Origin: an uncultured Chitinophagaceae bacterium
GTDB taxonomy: Bacteria; Bacteroidota; Bacteroidia; Chitinophagales; Chitinophagaceae
NCBI GenBank assembly: GCA_903884185.1
Contig: CAISDV010000112.1
Location: 1 to 39,868 of the forward strand
Direction: 5' to 3'
Length of the DNA stretch: 39,868 bases
Part shown: piece by piece, positions 17,252 through 26,525 of the stretch
How the letters are laid out: each line of letters begins with the position of its first letter
Numbering within the stretch: position 1 is the stretch's first letter
Notes under the pieces: generated by a model
The model's input: only the letters and a program-made list of their open reading frames with translations
Told to the model about the DNA's origin: nothing
The model's database searches: none
Translations under genes and position numbers: made by a program

Positions 17252-17407
17252 ATGACTGACACTGCCATCCAGGAGCAAATAAAGGATATTAAGAAAGCAA
17301 CAGATAAAGCGCTTCAATCAAAAGAAGCAGCAAGAAAATTTCTTGCTGATGCAGGTATCCTTCAATCGCCCCCCGATAAGAAGAGTGTAGAAACAAAAAA
17401 GAAATAG
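17252..17407 (+). CDS. Small Lys-rich protein, probable partner of the ART-like protein
   Basis: A 51-residue ORF (ATG 17252, TAG 17405-17407) with a helical, strongly charged sequence: IQEQIKDIKKATDKAL, then SKEAARKFLADAGIL and a Lys-rich tail. I recall similar 45-60-residue proteins with a K/R-S-x-E-A-A/S-R-x-F-L-x-x-A/T-G-I core lying directly before genes for the YFWE-type protein found next in this window, which supports it being real. The stop codon is one base away from the TTG start of the downstream gene, so the two are probably translationally coupled. Function unproven; an antitoxin-like or regulatory partner is possible. Confidence 0.6.
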   Translation: MTDTAIQEQIKDIKKATDKALQSKEAARKFLADAGILQSPPDKKSVETKKK

Positions 17408-17408
17408 T

Positions 17409-18026
17409 TTGTCGCATCATCAACCATTTCAAGTAACCGGCTTTCATAGCTGCGATAAAGATGTGGGCCTTGCTGTCTTAAATGGAGAAAACGACCTCAA
17501 GCCAAGTAATAATCCATGGGATTGGTTAAGTGGCGGAGTTTATTTTTGGGAGCAAAACCCTGCCAGGGCTTTAGAGTATGCAGAAGAAAGTGCTAAAGGG
17601 AAACAATACAACCTGATTCCTGTAAAAACACCTTTTGTATTAGGGGCAATAATTGAATTGGGCAATTGCTTAAATCTTACCGAATCTCAATCACTTTCCA
17701 TTTTAACGGAAGCATATACCGGGCTTCAAAAATTAAATCGTGAATTGGGAATTAAAATGCCTGAAAACGAAGGTAACAACAGGGCCTTAGACTGCGCTGT
17801 TATCAGGTATGCCCATCAATCAAGGAAAGAAAGTGGAAAAGCTTCTTATGATACTATCAGATGTGCTTTTGATGAAGGGGCAAAAGTCTATCCCGGAGCT
17901 TCATTTACTTCAAGGCACCACATTCAAATATGTGTGATAAACCAGGAGTTAATAAAAGGATATTTTTTACCCCGCCCGCTTGATTTATTTAATCCTTATT
18001 TAAAAAGAGAGTTGACGGCGGGATAA
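17409..18026 (+). CDS. Uncharacterised protein with ADP-ribosyltransferase-like signature
   Basis: A 205-residue protein with no ATG near its N-terminus: an in-frame stop stands at 17388-17390 and TTG 17409, one base after the previous stop, is the only reasonable start. N-terminal GFHSCDKDVGLAVLNGE, then WDWLSGGVYFWEQNPARALEYA, resemble the His and Tyr motifs (H13, Y45) of ADP-ribosyltransferase folds; the C-terminal YPGASFTSRHHIQICVIN and IKGYFLPRP are a second block I remember from a widespread uncharacterised family. It has no signal or membrane segment. It is convergent with paaE (three bases apart) and sits as a foreign plus-strand pair within a minus-strand paa cluster. Toxin, effector or housekeeping modifier all remain possible. 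Confidence 0.65.
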   Translation: MSHHQPFQVTGFHSCDKDVGLAVLNGENDLKPSNNPWDWLSGGVYFWEQNPARALEYAEESAKGKQYNLIPVKTPFVLGAIIELGNCLNLTESQSLSILTEAYTGLQKLNRELGIKMPENEGNNRALDCAVIRYAHQSRKESGKASYDTIRCAFDEGAKVYPGASFTSRHHIQICVINQELIKGYFLPRPLDLFNPYLKRELTAG

Positions 18027-18029
18027 CTT

Positions 18030-19106
18030 CTATTTCATATCATAATCGATCACCACTTTTTCAGTGACCGGGTGCGACTGGCAGGTGAGAATAAAGCCTT
18101 GTTTCAATTCTTCTTCTTCAAGTGAATAGTTCAGGTCCATTTTTACTTCACCTTCTATGAGTTTCGCCCTGCAGGTGCAACACACACCACCTTTGCAGGC
18201 ATAAGGCAGATCGGCACCTTGTTGCAGAGCGGCATCTAAAACACTGTCGCCATTGAATCCAAGATCAAAGTCGAAGCTTCTTCCGTCGAGGCGGATGGTG
18301 ATCCTGCTTTTGGGGCCGCTATCTTCTTTTTTTGATGGAGGAGTTTTTGCTGATACTTTCTGATTGGGAGTTGTAAATAATTCAAAATGAATTTTCTTTT
18401 TATCAATTCCTTTTTGTTCTAAAAAATCTTTGATGCTAAAAATCATTTCTTCAGGGCCACAGATAAAAAATTCATCCATTGATTGTATATCGATGAGTTT
18501 GTTCAACCCTTCCAGTTTTGCGGCATCGATCCTTCCAAAATTTATTTCGGCATCTGTTCTTTCCCTGCTGAGTATATGTACAAGGCGAAATTTTTCGATG
18601 TATTTATTTTTGAGCGCTTCAAGTTCTTCTTTAAAAATGATGGAGTTACGATTCCTGTTACCATATACTAATGTGAAGTTGCTGGAAGGTTCAGTAAGCA
18701 GGACCGTTTTAATGATAGACAATACCGGTGTGATACCACTTCCCGCAACAAAAGCGAGGTATTCTTTTTTGTGCGAGGGATGAAGAGTTGTAAAAAACCT
18801 GCCTGTTGGTGGAAGCAGTTCCAATTCATCACCTGCTTTTAATTGATCATTTGCAAAGGCAGAAAAAATACCGCCATCTACTTTTTTTACGGCTACACGA
18901 AAATCATTTTCTAATGGAGAGCTGCACAGGGAATAGGAACGGCGGACTTCTTCACCGTTATTGAAAATGCGGATCGTAATATTTTGACCGTGATGGTATT
19001 TAAAATTTTCTTTGAGTGTTTCAGGAATATTAAATGCAATGGAGACGCAATCGGGTGTTTCCTGTTTGACTTCTTTTACCGGGATCTTTATAAAGTGAAG
19101 CGACAT
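18030..19106 (-). CDS. paaE: Phenylacetyl-CoA epoxidase reductase PaaE
   Basis: An NAD(P)H-dependent reductase that passes electrons to the PaaAC oxygenase. From ATG 19106 (MSLHFIKI) it has 358 residues; ATG 19118 adds four more and cannot be excluded. Domains in order: FAD-binding with RRSYSLCSSP-type motif (here EVRRSYSLCSSPLE), NAD-binding with AGSGITPVLSIIKTVL and FICGPEEMI, and a C-terminal plant-type 2Fe-2S ferredoxin with ACKGGVCCTCRAKL plus a later Cys in LTCQSHP. It follows the TetR gene by about 30 bases and is likely co-transcribed with it, apart from the rest of the paa genes. Confidence 0.93.
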   Translation of the reverse strand: MSLHFIKIPVKEVKQETPDCVSIAFNIPETLKENFKYHHGQNITIRIFNNGEEVRRSYSLCSSPLENDFRVAVKKVDGGIFSAFANDQLKAGDELELLPPTGRFFTTLHPSHKKEYLAFVAGSGITPVLSIIKTVLLTEPSSNFTLVYGNRNRNSIIFKEELEALKNKYIEKFRLVHILSRERTDAEINFGRIDAAKLEGLNKLIDIQSMDEFFICGPEEMIFSIKDFLEQKGIDKKKIHFELFTTPNQKVSAKTPPSKKEDSGPKSRITIRLDGRSFDFDLGFNGDSVLDAALQQGADLPYACKGGVCCTCRAKLIEGEVKMDLNYSLEEEELKQGFILTCQSHPVTEKVVIDYDMK

Positions 19107-19136
19107 GTTAGCGGTCATTTATCAGTTGAATCAATT

Positions 19137-19733
19137 CTATCGGCTAGTCTTAAGCCCGCCAACCAAAATGGCGATCATACTTTCTTCGAGTTCCTTGCCG
19201 TTGATCTTTTGTTTGCTCCTATGCCAACTTTCGATACCACTGATGGCGTGCAGCATGATCAATACTGCCGTGGGGGCGTCAACTTTTTTGACCTCTTTTT
19301 TACGGATACCTTCTTCGATGATGGCTGCAAAACGTTTGCGGTATGTGCGTCGCTGGTTTTGGTAGTTAGATAAATAAGGATCGGCGAGATGTTTCCATTC
19401 GCGGTCGCTTACATATACTTCTTCAAAATGATGCACCATGCCACTGATATGAAAGCGAAGAAGTTTTTCAATTTTTTGTATGATGGGAATTTTTTCTGCT
19501 TCCAGTTCATCCATTTTTTGTGTAAACCGGTTGGCGACATCAAAACAGATGATATGCAGCAGTTCACTTTTACTATGGATATGATTGTAGAGGCTAGCCG
19601 CTTCCACGCCCACGGTATCGGCCAGGTCGCGCATGCTTGCAGCCTTGTAGCCTTTTTCCCTAAACAGTTCAGCCGCTTTACGGATGATAACCTCTTTTCG
19701 GGTGGTATTGCTATCTGTTTTGATACGTCCCAT
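19137..19733 (-). CDS. TetR/AcrR-family regulator, probable PaaR-type repressor of the paa genes
   Basis: A 198-residue TetR protein starting at ATG 19733 (MGRIKTDSNTTRKEVI). The N-terminal HTH is typical: AAELFREKGYKAASMRDLADTVGVEAASLYNHIHSKSEL in blocks, with GYKAASMRDLA and ASLYNHIHSK as the core. The C-terminal ligand domain is of the TetR_C_33/long-chain type seen in aromatic acyl-CoA regulators. A perfect palindrome lies 14 bases upstream of the ATG and a close variant precedes paaA, so it should repress itself, paaE and the paaA operon, and release DNA on binding a CoA ester such as phenylacetyl-CoA. The ligand is inferred from context. Confidence 0.88.
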   Translation of the reverse strand: MGRIKTDSNTTRKEVIIRKAAELFREKGYKAASMRDLADTVGVEAASLYNHIHSKSELLHIICFDVANRFTQKMDELEAEKIPIIQKIEKLLRFHISGMVHHFEEVYVSDREWKHLADPYLSNYQNQRRTYRKRFAAIIEEGIRKKEVKKVDAPTAVLIMLHAISGIESWHRSKQKINGKELEESMIAILVGGLKTSR

Positions 19734-19737
19734 AAAA

Positions 19738-19765
19738 CAAAAATACACTAACAATTGTTAGGCAA
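19738..19765 (-). promoter_or_regulatory. Promoter of the TetR-paaE unit
   Basis: On the minus strand TTG (19765-19763) and TATTTTTG (19745-19738) are separated by 17 bases, enclosing the palindromic operator. The -7 box ends only four bases before the ATG at 19733, so the transcript may start at or next to the start codon (leaderless). Confidence 0.5.
19748..19761. promoter_or_regulatory. Putative operator of the TetR regulator
   Basis: CTAACAATTGTTAG is a perfect 14-bp palindrome placed between the presumed -33 and -7 boxes of the TetR gene, ideal for autorepression. It shares CTAAC/GTTAG arms and spacing with the site in front of paaA (17181-17194). Confidence 0.75.
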
Positions 19766-19798
19766 AAAGAAAGATTTTGTTAGTATATGCTGGTTACC

Positions 19799-19860
19799 GG
19801 TTACTGGAGGCCAGTTGCCAGTTCCGTTCACTAACTGGCAACCAGTAACCGGAAACTGGC
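19799..19860. repeat. Intergenic inverted repeat with CCAGTTGCC / GGTTACTGG words
   Basis: GGTTACTGG (19799-19807) plus TTGCCAGTT (19815-19823) pair with AACTGGCAACCAGTAACC (19833-19850), giving an 18-bp stem interrupted by one 7-base bulge. A further AACTGGCAAC follows at 19854-19863. The words repeat each other in both orientations, like a REP-type intergenic element. No gene is present between the TetR gene and the kinase gene at 19945. Confidence 0.6.
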
Positions 19861-19944
19861 AACTTTTGTAGGATTTCTAAAATAACTAACCTCTATTTCC
19901 CCCATTTACAATAGTTTCGCAGCCCGTAAACCAAACCCTTTTTT

Positions 19945-20865
19945 ATGTCACTGATCGTTGTAGGTTCCATGGCTTTTGATGCGATAGAAACCCCATTTGG
20001 CAAGAGCGATAAGATCGTTGGTGGCGCTGCCACATTTATTGCCTGGTGTGCAAGTAATTTTACACCTGTAAAACAAATTTCTGTTGTGGGTGGCGATTTT
20101 CCGCAGGAAGAACTGGAAGCACTTGCTGCACGCAAAGTATCATTGGAAGGAGTACAGATAAAAAAAGATGAAAAAACATTTTTCTGGAGTGGCCGTTACC
20201 ATATGGATATGAATACGCGCGATACACTGGAAACACAGTTGAATGTATTGGGTGATTTTAAGCCTGTGGTACCTGATAGCTACCAGGACTGCGAATTCCT
20301 GATGCTCGGTAACCTGGCGCCGTCTGTTCAGTTAAGTGTAATAGAACAGTTGAAGACAAAGCCAAAGCTGATCGTTTTGGATACGATGAACTTCTGGATG
20401 GAAGTGGCATTAGACGACCTGAAAAAAGTATTAGCGAAAATAGATGTGCTGATGATCAATGATAGCGAAGCAAGGCAACTGAGCGGTGATTATTCATTGG
20501 TGAAAGCGGCGGCTACTATTATGAAGATGGGGCCAAAATACCTTGTCATCAAGAAGGGAGAACATGGTGCATTATTATTCCATGGCAACCAGGTATTCTT
20601 TGCGCCGGCATTGCCATTGGAAGAAGTGTTTGACCCAACCGGTGCAGGCGACACATTTGCAGGAGGTTTTATCGGGCATATTGCCAAGACAAAAGATATT
20701 TCTTTCGAGAACATGAAAACTGCCATTATTGTTGGAAGCGCTATGGCAAGTTTTAGCGTGGAAAAATTTGGTACCCAGCGCCTGCGTGAGATCACAAGGG
20801 CAGATATTGATGCAAGGCTACAGGAGTTCGTTGCATTAGTGAATTTTGATATAGCGCTTGTATAA
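19945..20865 (+). CDS. PfkB-family carbohydrate/nucleoside kinase
   Basis: A 306-residue ribokinase-fold kinase. The N-terminal substrate motif GSMAFDAIETPFG and IVGGAATFIAWCAS, and the C-terminal signature DPTGAGDTFAGGF with catalytic D236, define the PfkB family. MINDSEARQLSG in the middle is typical of nucleoside and sugar kinases. The substrate is not evident. It is followed by a separate promoter and attenuator for asd, so it is probably not part of that operon. Confidence 0.85.
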   Translation: MSLIVVGSMAFDAIETPFGKSDKIVGGAATFIAWCASNFTPVKQISVVGGDFPQEELEALAARKVSLEGVQIKKDEKTFFWSGRYHMDMNTRDTLETQLNVLGDFKPVVPDSYQDCEFLMLGNLAPSVQLSVIEQLKTKPKLIVLDTMNFWMEVALDDLKKVLAKIDVLMINDSEARQLSGDYSLVKAAATIMKMGPKYLVIKKGEHGALLFHGNQVFFAPALPLEEVFDPTGAGDTFAGGFIGHIAKTKDISFENMKTAIIVGSAMASFSVEKFGTQRLREITRADIDARLQEFVALVNFDIALV

Positions 20866-20871
20866 ATAAAA

Positions 20872-20879
20872 TAATTTTG
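20872..20879 (+). promoter_or_regulatory. Putative -7 promoter box of the asd leader transcript
   Basis: TAATTTTG matches TAnnTTTG and begins seven bases after the stop codon of the kinase gene. Transcription would begin about 20885, 30 bases before the leader-peptide ATG. A TTG is present upstream (20846-20848) but at a wide 23-base spacing. Confidence 0.45.
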
Positions 20880-20914
20880 GTAACGATTCGATTACACAAT
20901 ATTTTTGCCACATC

Positions 20915-20977
20915 ATGAAACAAATAAAGCATACAAAGCGCATAAAGAAACCGGTCTCCGTTTGGGAAGGTGCTTAG
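20915..20977 (+). CDS. Lys-rich leader peptide of the asd attenuator
   Basis: A 20-residue ORF: ATG 20915, TAG 20975-20977. The first twelve residues, MKQIKHTKRIKK, hold five Lys codons, two Ile, one Thr and one Arg; the rest is PVSVWEGA. Asd makes the precursor of Lys, Thr, Met and Ile, so a Lys-rich leader ORF here fits control by charged tRNA-Lys. The end of the ORF contains the antiterminator arm (20960-20970). It is too short to be scored by composition, and the call rests on position, content and the RNA folding around it. Confidence 0.6.
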   Translation: MKQIKHTKRIKKPVSVWEGA

Positions 20978-21019
20978 CGTTTGGGTATGTGTAAACATAT
21001 ATCAGCAGCCTTCCTCAAC
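20960..21019 (+). promoter_or_regulatory. Antiterminator pairing of the asd attenuator
   Basis: GTTTGGGAAGG (20960-20970, end of the leader ORF) can pair with CCTTCCTCAAC (21009-21019) over 11 positions with one G-T wobble and one mismatch. The second arm includes most of the 5' arm of the terminator (21006-21014), so the two structures exclude each other. A ribosome at the leader stop codon would cover the first arm and allow termination; one stalled at the Lys codons would leave it free. Confidence 0.6.
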
Positions 21020-21034
21020 GGGAAGGCTGTTTTG
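21006..21034 (+). terminator. Attenuator terminator hairpin upstream of asd
   Basis: CAGCCTTCC (21006-21014) pairs perfectly with GGAAGGCTG (21021-21029), loop TCAACG, followed by TTTTG. It lies 29 bases after the leader stop and 32 before the asd start codon. The T-run is short, so termination may be partial, as expected for an attenuator. Confidence 0.7.
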
Positions 21035-21066
21035 TTATCATCATTTCATCACATAAAAAAAACAAA

Positions 21067-22056
21067 ATGAAAGTAGCAGTAGTGGGCGCCACAGGATTGG
21101 TAGGCACCAAAATGTTGCAGGTATTGGCTGAAAGGAGTTTTCCCGTAACGGAACTGGTGCCGGTTGCATCAGAAAGGTCTGTGGGCAAGGAAGTGGAATT
21201 CAAGGGAAAAAAATATAAAGTGGTAAGTATGAGTGATGGTATTGCAGCAAAGCCGGCCGTAGCGATCTTTTCTGCGGGTGGTGGTACTTCATTAGAGTGG
21301 GCGCCAAAATTTGCAGAGGCAGGTATCATAGTGATCGACAATTCAAGTGCATGGAGAATGGACCCTTCTAAAAAATTGGTGGTTCCTGAAGTGAATGCAT
21401 CAGTACTCACAAAAGAAGACCTCATTATCGCAAACCCCAACTGCTCTACTATACAAATGGTTGTTGCATTGCAGCCACTGCATACAAAATATAAGATCAA
21501 ACGTATAGTAGTAAGCACTTACCAAAGTGTAACAGGCACAGGAAAAAGCGCTGTTGATCAATTATTCAATGAAAGAAGGGGTGTGGAAGGAGAGATGGCT
21601 TATAAATACCAGATCGACCTGAACGTGATACCACAGATAGATGTGTTTACAGATAATGGCTACACAAAAGAAGAAATGAAAATGGTGAACGAAACAAGGA
21701 AGATCATGCAGGATGATTCTATCCGCGTAACGGCCACCACTGTTCGTATCCCGGTTGTGGGCGGACACAGCGAAAGCGTGAATGTTGAATTTGAAAATGA
21801 ATTTGACCTTGCCGAATTGAAACAGGTATTAAGCACTGCTCCTGGAGTGATCGTCCAGGATGATCCTTCCAAACAATTATATCCAATGCCATTATGGGCG
21901 CATGAAAAAGATGAAGTGTTTGTGGGAAGATTACGCAGGGATGAGACACAGCCAAAGACTTTGAATATGTGGATCGTGAGCGATAACCTTCGCAAAGGAG
22001 CTGCTACCAATGCAGTTCAAATAGCTGAGTATATGATGGGGAAGGGATTGTTATAG
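21067..22056 (+). CDS. asd: Aspartate-semialdehyde dehydrogenase
   Basis: A 329-residue enzyme that reduces aspartyl-4-phosphate to aspartate semialdehyde with NADPH, the branch point for Lys/diaminopimelate, Thr, Met and Ile. The NADP motif VVGATGLVGTKML opens the protein, the catalytic Cys is C126 in ANPNCSTIQM, and the catalytic His sits in VVGGHSESVNVEF. The length and the DNSSAWRMD and QSVTGTGKSAV blocks are standard. Upstream lie a leader peptide and terminator-antiterminator pair; downstream a terminator at 22081-22112 ends the transcript. Confidence 0.96.
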   Translation: MKVAVVGATGLVGTKMLQVLAERSFPVTELVPVASERSVGKEVEFKGKKYKVVSMSDGIAAKPAVAIFSAGGGTSLEWAPKFAEAGIIVIDNSSAWRMDPSKKLVVPEVNASVLTKEDLIIANPNCSTIQMVVALQPLHTKYKIKRIVVSTYQSVTGTGKSAVDQLFNERRGVEGEMAYKYQIDLNVIPQIDVFTDNGYTKEEMKMVNETRKIMQDDSIRVTATTVRIPVVGGHSESVNVEFENEFDLAELKQVLSTAPGVIVQDDPSKQLYPMPLWAHEKDEVFVGRLRRDETQPKTLNMWIVSDNLRKGAATNAVQIAEYMMGKGLL

Positions 22057-22080
22057 AAATTTGTTGGCAGATATATGAAT

Positions 22081-22112
22081 AGCCTCCATTGAACTGGGGG
22101 CTTTCTTTTTTA
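22081..22112 (+). terminator. Rho-independent terminator of asd
   Basis: AGCCTCCA (22081-22088) pairs with TGGGGGCT (22095-22102), with one G-T pair and a 6-base loop, followed by a T-rich tail (TTCTTTTTT). It is 24 bases after the asd stop codon. Confidence 0.75.
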
Positions 22113-22159
22113 AAATGTATCAAAAAAGTAATAGGTAATTTTGGGAGAATAGAATTTTA

Positions 22160-23641
22160 ATGAAACTTCTTTCAGTAGCACAAATCAAACAATGGGATGC
22201 TTGCACAATGCAGCAAGAACCTATTGCATCTATCGACCTGATGGAAAGGGCTGCAACTGCCTGCACGCAATGGCTGATGGTATCTGGGCTGCAGAACAAA
22301 CTTATCAAAATATTTTGTGGTACAGGAAACAATGGTGGCGATGGATTGGCTATCGCAAGATTATTGGTGGAGAAGGGAATTAATCCTGCTGTGTATGTTA
22401 TTGGTGATGATTTAAAAGGTAGTAACGACTTTCAAATCAACCTAAAAAAATTACAAAGCTTTAGTGAGATCCATTTTATCGATTCGCAAAATGAATTCCC
22501 CGCCATTGATAAAGATGACCTGATAATTGATTGCTTGTTTGGCTCGGGACTGAACAGGCCATTGGAAGGAATCAATAAAGAAATCTTAGAACATATCAAT
22601 ACATCAAATGCTGTAGTGGTTTCTATTGATACACCCAGCGGAATGTTTATTGATAAGAGTTCAAAAAGCAACAGCATTGTTAAGGCCGATCATGTGTTGA
22701 CCTTTCAATCCCTCAAACTGTGTTTTCTTGTTGCTGAGAATGCGGTTTATTTTGGTAAGGTAGAAGTACTTGATATTAAGCTTAATAAAAAATTTCCTGA
22801 AAGTGTTGACACGATCTTTGAATTGGTTGATGAACAACTTGTAACATCTTATATCAAACCAAGAAATGAATTTTCTCACAAAGGAACTTACGGACATGCA
22901 TTATTGATAGCGGGAAACAAAGGAAAGATGGGCGCAGCTGTATTGGCGGCTAGAGCCTGTTTGCGCTCAGGTGTTGGATTGTTAACAGTAAATATTCCAG
23001 CTGAACAATCTCCCATCATCCAGGAAACAGTTCCCGAAGCAATGGTGGCCATGCGCGAAGATGCATTACCCGGATTAGATAAATTTTCAGCAATTGGCAT
23101 TGGCCCGGGATTGGGAACAGATGAGAGGTCAGAAAAAATAGTATTCAATATATTAGAACAAAGCAAACATTCTGTGTTGCTTGATGCAGATGCATTGACG
23201 ATTCTTTCAACACATACAGGCTGGCTTAAGAAAATTCCCGCAGGATCAATACTAACACCACACCCGAAAGAATTTGAAAGAGTATTTGGTGTTTGTGAAA
23301 ATGATTTTGAAAGACTGGAGAAAGCCATTGAACAATCTAAGCAATATCCATTCATCATCATATTGAAGGGGCATTATACATTGATCTCTTCTAATGGGAA
23401 AGGATATTTTAATAACACCGGCAATGCAGGACTGGCAAAGGGCGGCTCAGGAGATACGCTCACCGGTATCATCACTTCCTTACTGGCACAAGGTTACGGC
23501 TCTTTGGAAGCTGCAATAACGGGAGTTTGGCTGCATGGATCGGCTGCGGATCTGGCTTTAGAAACACAATCAATGGAAAGCATGCTGCCATCAGACCTTA
23601 TTGAATTTATTGGTAAAGCTTTTGATCGACTGAGAAAATAA
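22160..23641 (+). CDS. nnr: Bifunctional NAD(P)H-hydrate epimerase / ADP-dependent dehydratase
   Basis: A 493-residue fusion that repairs hydrated NADH and NADPH. The N-terminal YjeF epimerase domain shows GTGNNGGDGLAIAR and LIIDCLFGSGLNRPL. The C-terminal ribokinase-like dehydratase domain shows GHALLIAGNKGKMGAAVLA, LLDADALT, TPHPKEFERVFG and the catalytic AKGGSGDTLTGI. Both halves are complete and the length is normal. It is stand-alone between the asd terminator and the convergent DUF2461 gene. Confidence 0.94.
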   Translation: MKLLSVAQIKQWDACTMQQEPIASIDLMERAATACTQWLMVSGLQNKLIKIFCGTGNNGGDGLAIARLLVEKGINPAVYVIGDDLKGSNDFQINLKKLQSFSEIHFIDSQNEFPAIDKDDLIIDCLFGSGLNRPLEGINKEILEHINTSNAVVVSIDTPSGMFIDKSSKSNSIVKADHVLTFQSLKLCFLVAENAVYFGKVEVLDIKLNKKFPESVDTIFELVDEQLVTSYIKPRNEFSHKGTYGHALLIAGNKGKMGAAVLAARACLRSGVGLLTVNIPAEQSPIIQETVPEAMVAMREDALPGLDKFSAIGIGPGLGTDERSEKIVFNILEQSKHSVLLDADALTILSTHTGWLKKIPAGSILTPHPKEFERVFGVCENDFERLEKAIEQSKQYPFIIILKGHYTLISSNGKGYFNNTGNAGLAKGGSGDTLTGIITSLLAQGYGSLEAAITGVWLHGSAADLALETQSMESMLPSDLIEFIGKAFDRLRK

Positions 23642-23643
23642 TA

Positions 23644-24309
23644 TCATCCTTCCAGCGCTCTGTTCAGAAATTTCACAAGGGGCATTGAAAGTTCAAATAA
23701 AGCAATGATCTTTTTTTCCAAACCTTTTTCTGTGAGCTCCGCATCGGAAATGGGGGCTGTTACTACCCAGCTTTTTAACCTGAGATATTCAATCACCGGA
23801 TTATCTTTTTCATAACCTTTTGGTTCCCGGCTTAATGCGTCTTCTCTTTCCAGCTCGCCAAATGCTGCTACAAATTTTTTGTTCTTTATAATACGGAGAA
23901 ATTCCTCGTGGTTATAATCAATCTCCTGCCTTAATTTTTTTACAGCATCTGCTTCACGCATCCACACGCCACTGCCAATAAAACTTTTACCACCAGGTTC
24001 ACAATGAAAATAATATCCTCCAAAAATACTTTTCTTACCATCCCGGTCAAGGCTCGCGCTCAAATGCGATTTATACGGAGTTTTGTTTTTGCTGAAACGC
24101 ACATCCCTGTAAATACGGAAGACACAATCCTTTGCTTCCTGGGAAGCGATATCCTTGTCTTTTTTTCCGAAACCTTTAATGAGATGGCCTACCAGCTCAG
24201 TAAAATCTTCTTTGGCGGCTTCAAAATTTCCCCTGTGCTTCTCAAACCAATCCCTTGAATTATTTTTCTTAAGGTTCTTTAAAAACGTAAGTGTAGATGG
24301 TTGTAACAT
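23644..24309 (-). CDS. DUF2461 domain protein
   Basis: A 221-residue protein of the DUF2461 (TIGR02453) family, function unknown. The recognisable blocks are FLKNLKKNNSRDWFEKHR at the N-terminus, VFRIYRDVRFSKNKTPYKSH, GGYYFHCEPGGKSFIGSGVW and the LKSWVVTAPISD segment. It is cytoplasmic and of usual length. It lies 20 bases downstream of ligA on the same strand and is probably co-transcribed; it ends two bases from the convergent nnr. Confidence 0.85.
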   Translation of the reverse strand: MLQPSTLTFLKNLKKNNSRDWFEKHRGNFEAAKEDFTELVGHLIKGFGKKDKDIASQEAKDCVFRIYRDVRFSKNKTPYKSHLSASLDRDGKKSIFGGYYFHCEPGGKSFIGSGVWMREADAVKKLRQEIDYNHEEFLRIIKNKKFVAAFGELEREDALSREPKGYEKDNPVIEYLRLKSWVVTAPISDAELTEKGLEKKIIALFELSMPLVKFLNRALEG

Positions 24310-24329
24310 GAATAAATGTGTGTGAAAAA

Positions 24330-26459
<2,130 letters not shown>

Positions 26460-26525
26460 TTATTCCGCTAAGTAAAACATATATCTACATATTTAAAACT
26501 TCTTATCTTAACGCAGTAATTTTAC

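Noticed and set aside
17395-17401. A-AAA-AAG slippery heptamer at the end of the 51-residue ORF
   Set aside because: A -1 shift would not enter the frame of the downstream gene, which needs +1; termination and restart at TTG 17409 is simpler.
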